NCBI GenBank assembly: GCA_036703315.1
Contig: DATNPH010000133.1
Coordinates: 1-25,429, forward strand
From: DATNPH01 sp036703315
GTDB taxonomy: Bacteria > Cyanobacteriota > Cyanobacteriia > Cyanobacteriales > Coleofasciculaceae
Length of the DNA stretch: 25,429 nt
Direction of reading: 5' to 3'
In this document: piece after piece, positions 1 through 6,255 of the stretch
Layout of the letters: each line of letters starts with the position of its first letter
How positions within the stretch are numbered: the stretch's first letter is position 1
The notes under the pieces: generated by a model
What the model was told of the DNA's origin: nothing
Database searches by the model: none
What the model saw: only the letters and a program-made list of their open reading frames with translations
Program-made: the position numbers and the translations under genes

Positions 1-127
1 CGCCTTTAATTTGTCGTTGTAGACAAACTTTATTTGAGTTGTATCTTCCAGTTGCTGTAGGGGCGAAGCATTCTTTATTGGTGTCAATTTAAGCCTTGGC
101 GAATGGAATGATACCGTTGGTGAATTC

Positions 128-217
128 GTGAGGGTGTTATCCCTCACCAGCAGGGCGAAGCATTTGCGTTCACTCTTTGTAACCACAAACCTACACCGTC
201 GAGCAAATGCTTCGCCC
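128..217. repeat. REP-like inverted repeats in 5' non-coding region
   Basis: The first 432 bases contain no convincing gene. They hold a perfect hairpin at 128-147 (GTGAGGG, six-base loop, CCCTCAC) and a perfect 15-bp inverted repeat, GGGCGAAGCATTTGC at 153-167 against its complement at 203-217. A related GTAGGGGCGAAGCATT string lies at about 57-72. The 'gtaggggcg...' palindromes resemble dispersed intergenic repeats common in filamentous cyanobacteria, and relatives occur at 22247-22319 in this window. Function is unknown. Confidence 0.7.
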
Positions 218-300
218 CTACCCACCAATTTTACGGCTGGAGGGTCAGACCCTTCGCTAATTGACCAACAGTATCATGGAATTCGCGGCTACATAAACTA

Positions 301-403
301 AGTCCGCCGCCGGAGCTTTAGTGAGGACGGACTAACAAAAAATTGAGGTCGAGAGAAACCTGCGTAGGCAGGTTTTGTTTGTGTAGCTGCGGTTTCAACC
401 GCC
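301..403. repeat. Hairpin-bearing dispersed repeat, copy 1
   Basis: A multi-hairpin block lies just past the 3' end of the minus-strand gene that ends at 433. It has AGTCCG/CGGACT arms, then a stem AACCTGC-gtag-GCAGGTT followed by TTGTTTGTGTAGC. The 32 nt at 356-387 occur again, exactly and in inverted orientation, at 20242-20273. For minus-strand transcripts leaving the 433-939 gene it could act as a terminator or mRNA end stabiliser, but no T-run follows the stem on that strand. Confidence 0.7.
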
Positions 404-432
404 AAGCTTCCTTAAGTTGACACCGGTGCCTG

Positions 433-939
433 TTAACGCCCTCCTGAACCCTCTGAGCCTTCTCCTGAACTAGGAGTAGTAGGAACCGTGGGGATTGTAG
501 GCTGAGCATTCCGCATCCGCTCAGGTGTCCAATAATCTTCTGCTCTAGGAGCGTTAGGAAGCGTGGGCATGGCAGGCTGAGCATTCCGCATCCGCTCAGG
601 TGTCCAATAATCTTCTGCTCTAGGAGCGTTAGGAATTATGGGTCGGGCTGGCTTGGTGTTTCGCCCCTGCTGAGGTGGCCGAGCCTCGCCTGAATTAGAA
701 GTATCAGAGACTGTGGGCATGGCTGGTTTAGCATTGCGCATCCGCTCAGGTGTCCAGTAATCTAATACTTCTCTTTGTGTCTGACCAGTATTTGTCTGCT
801 CAGTGCTAATGCCTATCGGTTGAACCTTAGAGTCTTGTTTGTTCATATTTCTTGACTCTCCCTTAGCGATCGGTGAAATGATCATTAGCCCTGCTAGGCT
901 AGCAACAGTAAAGGTTGATATCCACAGCTTCCTACACAT
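433..939 (-). CDS. Secreted protein with three YWTPERMRNA repeats
   Basis: Not a recognised named gene. I place the start at the ATG at 937-939 because GAGG lies about 8 nt upstream and the protein then opens directly with a signal peptide (MCRKLWISTF, then a hydrophobic stretch ending near SPIAKGES). An upstream in-frame ATG at 978 would add 13 residues without such support. The mature protein is low-complexity and rich in Pro, Asn and Ser. It carries the motif DYWTPERMRNAxPAMPT three times, near residues 60, 110 and 135; the last two copies sit in an exact-length 25-residue tandem unit. The C-terminus is Gly/Ser-rich. From memory, YWTPERM-type motifs occur in the pro-region of secreted trypsin-like proteases. 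Here no protease domain follows, and a secreted serine protease is encoded 1.9 kb away on the same strand. Role inferred only: an extracellular accessory or inhibitor-like protein. Confidence 0.7.
   Translation of the reverse strand: MCRKLWISTFTVASLAGLMIISPIAKGESRNMNKQDSKVQPIGISTEQTNTGQTQREVLDYWTPERMRNAKPAMPTVSDTSNSGEARPPQQGRNTKPARPIIPNAPRAEDYWTPERMRNAQPAMPTLPNAPRAEDYWTPERMRNAQPTIPTVPTTPSSGEGSEGSGGR
499..635. repeat. 75-bp direct tandem repeat inside coding sequence
   Basis: The block at 499-560 is repeated with almost no change at 574-635, a period of 75 bp, so the reading frame is kept. It encodes the DYWTPERMRNAQP unit plus the linker PNAPRAE. A third, more diverged copy covers about 718-770. 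The near identity of the first two copies at DNA level suggests recent slippage or unequal exchange. Confidence 0.85.
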
Positions 940-978
940 CGGTTCTACCTCGCAATTGTAATTGAAGTTTCTAGCCAA

Positions 979-1330
979 CCCACTTTTTACCTACGTGAAG
1001 AACAACCGAAAGTCTTGAATAAAGAAGAAGTTTACAGACTTCTATTGTTGCAATCCACTCTTTGACGCTTGGTTGGTTTATTAACTCTTTATATAAGTGA
1101 CCGAAAAAACTTTAACAAGTTCCCAAGAGCTTGTGCTATGTCCCTTGTAAGGATAACAAACTAGCTTAAACTCTTCACCTCTGGCTTTGAGCTACTCTTG
1201 ATCAAAACAGCTCAGTCTTTAGATATCAACAAGACCTGACTATTGAAAACAGTACATCTAACATGGCTACATAGGGTTCATACTGTAACAATTCTGGCTG
1301 GGCAAGGCTTTAGCCAGACAATCTAACTTT
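979..1330. other. Divergent intergenic spacer
   Basis: About 350 bases between two divergently oriented secreted-protein genes, presumably carrying both promoters. It is AT-rich, with a weak inverted pair (ACAAG and CTTGT) at about 1114-1134. I see no clear promoter consensus, RNA gene or operator. Confidence 0.4.
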
Positions 1331-1351
1331 TTGAGTAAATCCTTGCTTAGT

Positions 1352-1448
1352 AATGCGTCCCAAGAATTGATCACAATAATGAGGAACAATATGCCAGTAA
1401 ATCCGTCCCAAGAATTGACTTTACCAATTAAGAACAACATGCAAGTAT
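1352..1448. repeat. 48-bp tandem duplication at the gene start
   Basis: The string AATGCGTCCCAAGAATTGA at 1352-1370 recurs as AATCCGTCCCAAGAATTGA at 1400-1418, and the similarity continues downstream with a 48-bp period (…ATGCCAGTA against …ATGCAAGTA). The frame is preserved. The TGAGGA ribosome binding site and the chosen start codon fall in the first copy. Confidence 0.75.
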
Positions 1449-1813
1449 TTGTTAGACAGTCATTGACTATTGGGGCAACTGGATTGGTACTCAGTTTACT
1501 GGGTACTTATGGGACGCTCGCACAGAATTCTAGTTGCACTAATTTTCGGGTCAATCCGAAGACTGGGATACAGGAATGTTTAGGTGGCAGGACTAATTCC
1601 GTTCCTTCCACTCAAAATCAAGGTCAGAATCAAGCGGGAACCGTCTCATCTGATACTGTCAATCAGTTATACAAAAATCAGAAGTTCGATACTTTACCTC
1701 CAAACCAGCTTCGACCACGGATGCCAATAGATTCGGTTACGGCTCCAGCCACCGCTCCCTCCAACTCAGGTACTATCAATGGTAATGTGGGTGCGGTAAG
1801 AGGTTCAGATTGA
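1391..1813 (+). CDS. Secreted protease pro-region-like protein, no protease domain
   Basis: A 140-residue protein paralogous to the N-terminal ~105 residues of the serine protease at 2856-4121. The ATG at 1391 is chosen because it aligns exactly with the protease start: both have 25 residues up to the conserved QVFVR-SLTIGATGL segment, and both are preceded by TGAGGA. In-frame ATG 1379 or TTG 1331 would lengthen it through a duplicated segment. It has a basic N-region, a signal peptide ending around GTLAQ, two Cys (about residues 50 and 63) that could form a disulfide, then the shared block TVSSD..NQ.Y.NQ.F.TLP..QLR.RMP.DSV.AP..APSNS.TING..GAVRG, where the protein stops. The last ~70 bp are about 90% identical in DNA to the protease gene, so the duplication is recent. 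It may be an independent extracellular inhibitor or decoy propeptide, or a truncated copy of a protease gene; no protease remnant is readable after the stop. Confidence 0.65.
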   Translation: MPVNPSQELTLPIKNNMQVFVRQSLTIGATGLVLSLLGTYGTLAQNSSCTNFRVNPKTGIQECLGGRTNSVPSTQNQGQNQAGTVSSDTVNQLYKNQKFDTLPPNQLRPRMPIDSVTAPATAPSNSGTINGNVGAVRGSD

Positions 1814-1889
1814 GAGAAGAGGCTGACCCAACTCAAGTTAGTTTAGTGTTCCCAGTTTTTGCAAGCCGGAAAAGGTAAAAGAAGAAACA

Positions 1890-2074
1890 ATTTTAGGACT
1901 TACGTATTGTACATCTGTACTATACAGAAATTGGTCATTTCAACTATTTCTGGTATTTCCAGCACCTAAAGAAGTAGGAAATTAGTTGCCTTGAGGGCTG
2001 AGCCAAAGCGATCAAAACAACCAATCCTATAACGCACACTATAGGTGATTTGTACGGTACGTAACTCCTATTTT
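1890..2074. mobile_element. MITE-like element with 18-bp terminal inverted repeats
   Basis: A 175-bp non-coding element at 1895-2069. The left end reads AGGACTTACGTATTGTAC. The right end, reverse complemented, reads AGGAGTTACGTACCGTAC, matching at 15 of 18 positions. Both sides are flanked by the 5-bp direct repeat ATTTT (1890-1894 and 2070-2074), as expected for a target-site duplication. The interior has no ORF of note. It fits a miniature inverted-repeat transposable element mobilised in trans. It fills most of the 300-base spacer after the pro-region-like gene. The transposase family cannot be named from this window. Confidence 0.75.
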
Positions 2075-2120
2075 CGTTCTACTATTTGAAGTGCGAAATG
2101 TAGGTCAAAGCATCCTAGGT

Positions 2121-2639
2121 CTACTTTGTAGGGGCAAAGTACAGCACTCCCTCATCTGCATCCAGCGTATAAAACAATACCAGACGACCAGAAGCATCTA
2201 AGGCAATGCGACGTACCGATTGAAGGGCGGATAAGAATTGCGATTCCTGGTTCATCACAACCGCATCACAGCCCCTTTGAGTTGCTTCCAATGTCCCAAA
2301 GGAAGGTTTGTCATCAACCATATTAAAGGTGCCACTGAAGCGATTACACCCCCCAGACCCATTCACCTGATTGTCCTCAAAATGCAGAGACACCTCTGTT
2401 TTGGGCACAAGCGCAACAGCAGAGCCTTTGCGCTCCCAACGCTCAAGTCGCCAAGAAGAATTTTTCAAAGCAACACGAGACGGCGGAGAGTGTTCGGAGG
2501 ACATAGGAGATAATTGGGTTGAAGACGACTTTGTACATGCAAATAAAGCAAGGCTGAAGGTCAGGGCAACGCCCATAATACTTAAAACAGAACGCACCTG
2601 AATTAAGAGAACTTTGAAAGAAACCATCCTCGTTTGCAT
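2121..2639 (-). CDS. META-domain (HslJ-like) lipoprotein
   Basis: A 172-residue predicted lipoprotein. Residues 1-34 form a signal peptide with a hydrophobic core and the lipobox LFAC, so lipidation would fall on Cys35, anchoring it to a membrane facing the periplasm. The mature part is one META domain. It starts with a conserved S-W-x-L-E strand near residue 60 and carries the diagnostic GGCNRFSGTF segment near residues 95-105, followed by a Cys (TQRGCD) and the C-terminal helix-strand region ending GVLYFAPTK. META domains occur in HslJ, a heat-inducible protein of E. coli linked to novobiocin resistance, and in many secreted proteins of unknown activity; no enzyme role is established. It lies between the pro-region-like gene and the protease, on the protease strand 217 bp downstream. 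A link to the protease is possible but unproven. M5 is an alternative start. Confidence 0.85.
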   Translation of the reverse strand: MQTRMVSFKVLLIQVRSVLSIMGVALTFSLALFACTKSSSTQLSPMSSEHSPPSRVALKNSSWRLERWERKGSAVALVPKTEVSLHFEDNQVNGSGGCNRFSGTFNMVDDKPSFGTLEATQRGCDAVVMNQESQFLSALQSVRRIALDASGRLVLFYTLDADEGVLYFAPTK

Positions 2640-2692
2640 GATGCGTAACCACTTATTCTGGATGGATCAGGAAGTGTTATCAACATTTTATA

Positions 2693-2750
2693 GTGGAATC
2701 TAAACCTTTAGAGGTTAAGGGTATATCGCCCCTAAAGGTATTAATTCCAC
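2693..2750. repeat. Imperfect long inverted repeat between protease and META genes
   Basis: Two 22-nt arms, 2693-2714 and 2729-2750, match at 18 of 22 positions after reverse complementing (outer GTGGAAT/ATTCCAC, inner ACCTTTAG/CTAAAGGT) around a 14-nt loop. It sits in the spacer after the protease stop and upstream of the META lipoprotein start. It may be a transcript-end hairpin for the protease mRNA or a small dispersed repeat. No T-run follows on the minus strand. Confidence 0.65.
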
Positions 2751-2855
2751 ACAATCAAGAACCGCTATACGTAGGTAGGCGTAACTGAACAATGGCTACC
2801 AAGTAAGGAAAGAGCTTGAGGCACAGCCATTTTATATCTAATTCGGTTTAACCCC

Positions 2856-4121
2856 TTAGGTGCAACGCCCACTACTTTGGAGCTTCCAGCCATAAGGGTT
2901 ATCGCAAGCGTCATAGACAAGTTTTCCGATGTTGCCTGCCCCACGATTACCATAAGCGCCGTCGGGGAATTCTACGTTTTGTCCAAACCAAGACGAACCC
3001 ATTCGCTGCTCGCCATTACCATAGCTTGTGACTCCGACAACAATATTACGGATGTTTGCAGAGCCATAGTTTCCTCCCTCCGCATTATCGCCAAAGTTGA
3101 CAAGCCATGGGCCGCCGCTAGACCCGCCAGTCATAGCTGAGCCTAACCAGGTATTCTTTAGATTGCCGCTACTGTAGAAGGCACCATAAGCCGTGTTGAT
3201 TTGCATCTTCAAGCCTGAGTCAAAAGAGCCAGGATATCCGAGCTGAGTGATCGACGCAAATAACTTATTGCCAAAGACGCCTTGATAGCTGCTAGCTGGG
3301 GTGGCATAGCTGTAGCCATTCCAGCCATAACCGTACCAGCCGACACGATTGCCTGCCTGTTGCCCTTGACTATTATTGCCTAGCGCAACCAGCGCAATAT
3401 CATTGTTGCAAACAACGCCAGTCTGAGTACAGGTATCAGTTCCATTGAAATAGCTGCTAGCAATCATGTATTGCGTGCTTTCGTAGAATAGATCGGGTTC
3501 GCTAGCGTTGTCTTTTGCAGGAACAAACTTCACCTTTGTCGCCCACCCAGCGTTTCCTTTTCCATAATCATGGACGCAGTGTGCTGCCGTAACCAGAAGG
3601 CTTCTTCCAATCATAGAAGCAGAACAAATATAGTTGTAAGTGCTTCCCCCAAAAGCCATATACAACTTGCCGCTTATACGGTATGGACTGGTCTGGGCAG
3701 GATTATTGGTGCCGCCTAAAACACGGGAAGTAGAGTAAGGGACTTGAGACGTTCCATACGATAATGGGGAATTTCCTTGAGTATTTGGGTTGGAGGTACC
3801 AGCCGCACCTCTTACCGCACCCGCCTTACCATTGATAGTAGCTGAGTTAGAGGGAGCGTTGGCTGGAGCCTTAACCGAATCTCTTGGCATCCGCACTCGA
3901 AGCTGAGCTTCAGGTAACGTATTGAAGGGCTGATTTCTGTATGACTGATTGGCACTATCAGATGAGACGGTTGAAGAGCCAGACTTTTGTGCGAGCACCC
4001 CATAACTACTCAGTGAAGTGAGTAGCAATCCAGTTGCCCCAATAGTCAATGATCGCCTAACAAACACTTGCCTTTTGTTCCTCTTAAGCGTGCTAAATTC
4101 TTTGGACGCCTTATTGTTCAT
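2856..4121 (-). CDS. Secreted trypsin/V8-like serine protease
   Basis: A 421-residue extracellular endopeptidase of the chymotrypsin-fold (S1/glutamyl endopeptidase-like) class. Residues 1-45 are a basic N-region and hydrophobic signal segment (SLTIGATGLLLTSLSSYGVLAQ region). Residues 46-105 form a Pro/Asn-rich pro-region, followed by a low-complexity linker to about 145. The catalytic domain covers about 148-405. The triad is visible: His181 in LLVTAAHC, Asp241 in CNNDIALVAL and Ser335 in GGSSGGPW. Cys166 and Cys182 can form the usual disulfide next to the His, and other paired Cys occur (231/238, 406/420). TGAGG lies about 10 nt before the ATG. The pro-region is duplicated, without a protease domain, in the 1391-1813 gene. 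A near-perfect palindrome at 4216-4247 lies about 100 bp upstream and could be regulatory. Substrate and activation site are unknown. Confidence 0.92.
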   Translation of the reverse strand: MNNKASKEFSTLKRNKRQVFVRRSLTIGATGLLLTSLSSYGVLAQKSGSSTVSSDSANQSYRNQPFNTLPEAQLRVRMPRDSVKAPANAPSNSATINGKAGAVRGAAGTSNPNTQGNSPLSYGTSQVPYSTSRVLGGTNNPAQTSPYRISGKLYMAFGGSTYNYICSASMIGRSLLVTAAHCVHDYGKGNAGWATKVKFVPAKDNASEPDLFYESTQYMIASSYFNGTDTCTQTGVVCNNDIALVALGNNSQGQQAGNRVGWYGYGWNGYSYATPASSYQGVFGNKLFASITQLGYPGSFDSGLKMQINTAYGAFYSSGNLKNTWLGSAMTGGSSGGPWLVNFGDNAEGGNYGSANIRNIVVGVTSYGNGEQRMGSSWFGQNVEFPDGAYGNRGAGNIGKLVYDACDNPYGWKLQSSGRCT

Positions 4122-4215
4122 TTGATCTAATCCTCATTTCAGAATTTATTGCGATTAAGTTTTTGAAGAACGAGCTGTACTCTACTTCATACCAATTTCC
4201 GATAAGTGTACGTAA

Positions 4216-4247
4216 CTTGTTCACGACTTTCCAAAGTCTGGAACAAG
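4216..4247. promoter_or_regulatory. 32-bp near-perfect palindrome upstream of the protease
   Basis: CTTGTTC-ac-GACTTT-cc-AAAGTC-tg-GAACAAG: two nested arms (7 and 6 bp) symmetric about 4231/4232, interrupted only by one two-base mismatch. It lies 95-126 bp upstream of the protease ATG, so it could be a dimeric repressor/activator operator or a hairpin in the 5' leader. It is one of the strongest dyads in the non-coding DNA here. Confidence 0.55.
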
Positions 4248-4938
4248 CGTGTTAGTTAAAAGAAATTGGCATCAAAAATTAAGCAAGCTAACAAGTGAGC
4301 TTGGCAATTCTCTATTGTTATTCAAGCCAAAACCTTAACGTTACTTAGCTTTTTTTGAGTATCAACTCATACATCTCATACTAGTAACGTTTCATTTGTC
4401 ACTAATTTATCCCTCTCAAATTGCTAAGTATACCTGTAAATTAGGCTTCTTACCTTAAGAGCTAATAGTATGCATGACAAAGTAGCGACAGTTGTTGGCT
4501 GAGGAATTGGCTAAACTTGTTTAATTCTTGAATGCAACTAATCCTATGTTATTCCTCTAGATAAATGCGAACTCTTTAAAATTTATTCACAATTTATTTT
4601 CTGTTTATTTTTAGCATTCCTATCCTGCTCTAAAAACTTAGTTAATGAATAATTTTTTGCATCACAAATTAGCCTGCAATATTGGCAGGATTTACGCTTT
4701 GAAGATATTAAGATGTAAATTACTTCTCAGGGCAATATTCAAGAGTTACGCAAGCTGTTACAAAAGTTTTTATTAGTGGTTGCGTATTTGGAAAACTAAT
4801 GAATTTATTGGATTCTAGTTGAATCCCCTGCACATAGGTTTCAGACCATCAAAACGTAAGCGGCACTATCCACGACTGAGTGCGCCTTGATAGCTGTAGT
4901 TGACAAATTTGTTTGTAGATCCAGGCGCGATCGGCTAA

Positions 4939-5121
4939 GGATATGGGAAACTGCTATGGCAGCAAGCTATTGAAACCGCACACATGTTCGGGTTTGGTCA
5001 TCTGTTGAGCCTATATGCTCCACAGGCTGAGGAATTTTATCAGGTGATGGAAAATAGATCGCACAATTGCCATCGACTGTCCCGTTTGGGTGCCTGTTTC
5101 CGCTGCTGCGCTTTTTCGTGA
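4939..5121 (+). pseudogene. Possible gene remnant, unrecognised
   Basis: An open stretch between two stops encodes a peptide with protein-like composition (GYGKLLWQQAIETAHMF, then GFGHLLSLYAPQAEEFY), after which the reading becomes Cys/Arg-rich and looks non-coding. There is no good start codon or ribosome binding site at its head. It could be the decayed end of a gene, or chance. I do not recognise the family. Confidence 0.2.
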
Positions 5122-5153
5122 CTTAATGTAATTTTTTTGAGACAGGGGTTGAC

Positions 5154-5465
5154 ATGATTCCAGGGGAAATACTGGTACCAGAAGGGGAGATTGAACTTAA
5201 TGCTGGTCGTCCAACTGTACAACTGCGGGTGGCAAATACAGGCGATCGCCCCATTCAAGTGGGTTCTCATTTTCACTTCTACGAGGTGAATGAAGCGCTG
5301 AACTTCGACCGAGAGCAAGCTAAAGGTATGCGGCTGGATATCCCCGCCGGGACAGCTGTACGGTTTGAACCAGGGGATGAACGGGACGTGACGTTAGTTC
5401 CGTTTGCGGGTAGCCGTCAAGTTTACGGCTTCAATGGCAGTATTAATGGTCAGCTAGACGCTTAA
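5154..5465 (+). CDS. ureB: Urease subunit beta
   Basis: A 103-residue protein of the usual length for bacterial urease beta subunit, which packs with the gamma (UreA) and alpha (UreC) chains to form the nickel urease that hydrolyses urea to ammonia and carbamate in the cytoplasm. It opens with MIPGEILVPEGEIELNAGR and shows the family core GDRPIQVGSHFHFYEVN, the downstream GMRLDIPAGTAVRFEPGD and the C-terminal RQVYGFNG. The start follows an AGGGG sequence. No ureA, ureC or accessory gene (ureD-G) is nearby: the neighbour 13 bp downstream is convergent and unrelated. Urease genes are known to be scattered in some cyanobacteria such as Synechocystis PCC 6803, so the subunit may simply be encoded apart from its partners. 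Confidence 0.95.
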   Translation: MIPGEILVPEGEIELNAGRPTVQLRVANTGDRPIQVGSHFHFYEVNEALNFDREQAKGMRLDIPAGTAVRFEPGDERDVTLVPFAGSRQVYGFNGSINGQLDA

Positions 5466-5478
5466 GCGAGGGGAGAAT

Positions 5479-6171
5479 TTATACAATTTGTTGCAAGGCA
5501 GTGCGGTTGCGAATGAGTGTTTCCGTCATGGTTGCTAGTTTCTCCAGCTTCGCCTTATCTTCAGTGGCTCGTTTTTTGTAGAAAAGCTTCCGCTTAAGAG
5601 CCTCACGCGCCAAGTCTTCCCTGCCTTGTTTAACCGCTTGCTGAGCAACTTGATGCCAAATTTTGATTTCCTCAACAGCTTGGTTATATTCCGGTTGGAT
5701 ATTATCCCAAGTTGCCCCGATAGTTGATAAAGCCTCACTCAAGGATTGTAGAGCGTTATTTCGATCGCCTTTTTTGAGGGCTTGCAGAAGAGGGATATCC
5801 AGATTCTCAGTGTTGATATTAGCGATCGCCGGAATAAAATCTCTGACTTGCTGAGATCCGCTAACACCTGTCTTGCACCAAGTGGCAAAGTGTTCGCAGT
5901 TATTAAACAGCAGATTGTAATTCCTCTCGCCTAATCGACTCTCTGCCCGTTTAATTACCACATCTGGGATAAAACTGACTTGGTACTGCCTTACATATAC
6001 CTTAGACTTGGCATCAATCATGAAGGTAGCAAAAGAGGTGCGCTCGATTGTTTCGGTTCGCTTGCGTAAATGAATAACTGTGCCATCGCCACAGTCGATG
6101 CCATGATGCTCGTAGACACCTTGGATGTTGAGAAATTCTCGAATTACGTAAATTTGGTCACCTCGCGCCAT
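5479..6171 (-). CDS. LRAT-domain protein with PspA-like helical tail
   Basis: A 230-residue cytosolic protein. Residues 1-~105 form an LRAT-type (lecithin:retinol acyltransferase, NlpC/P60 superfamily) domain. The first catalytic His is in EHHGIDCGDG (His22/23), a second His is in TVIHL (His34), and the nucleophilic Cys92 is in the signature NNCEHFATWC. Related enzymes act as thiol acyltransferases or phospholipases on lipids. After a linker (about 106-155), residues 160-225 are a charged helix. The segment QGREDLAREALKRK closely resembles the conserved helical hairpin of PspA/Vipp1 (IM30) proteins, where the pattern 'G-x-E-x-L-A-R-x-A-L' is typical. Such tails can associate with membranes and self-assemble. 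The inferred role is membrane-lipid modification or repair, but the reaction is unknown. The gene is convergent with ureB, 13 bp apart, and appears monocistronic. Confidence 0.8.
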   Translation of the reverse strand: MARGDQIYVIREFLNIQGVYEHHGIDCGDGTVIHLRKRTETIERTSFATFMIDAKSKVYVRQYQVSFIPDVVIKRAESRLGERNYNLLFNNCEHFATWCKTGVSGSQQVRDFIPAIANINTENLDIPLLQALKKGDRNNALQSLSEALSTIGATWDNIQPEYNQAVEEIKIWHQVAQQAVKQGREDLAREALKRKLFYKKRATEDKAKLEKLATMTETLIRNRTALQQIV

Positions 6172-6255
6172 GTCTCCCTTGTCCTAAAACCGAGATTCCT
6201 GTATTTCATCCAAGTGAAAATCGCCTGATTCCTCAACGTGCCCTAGCAAAACCTT

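Larger units (their letters stand above)
4122..5153. other. Long AT-rich intergenic region
   Basis: About 1 kb without a clear gene between the protease (leaving leftward) and ureB (leaving rightward). It contains the 32-bp palindrome at 4216-4247, a smaller hairpin CAAGCT/AGCTTG at 4284-4303, a very AT-rich stretch around 4560-4700, and a possible coding remnant at 4939-5121. The promoters for both flanking genes should lie here; I cannot identify them with confidence. Confidence 0.5.

Noticed and set aside
499..635. Possible CRISPR-like repeat array
   Set aside because: The repeats are in frame, encode a protein motif, have a 75-bp period and only two close copies; no spacer structure or cas genes.
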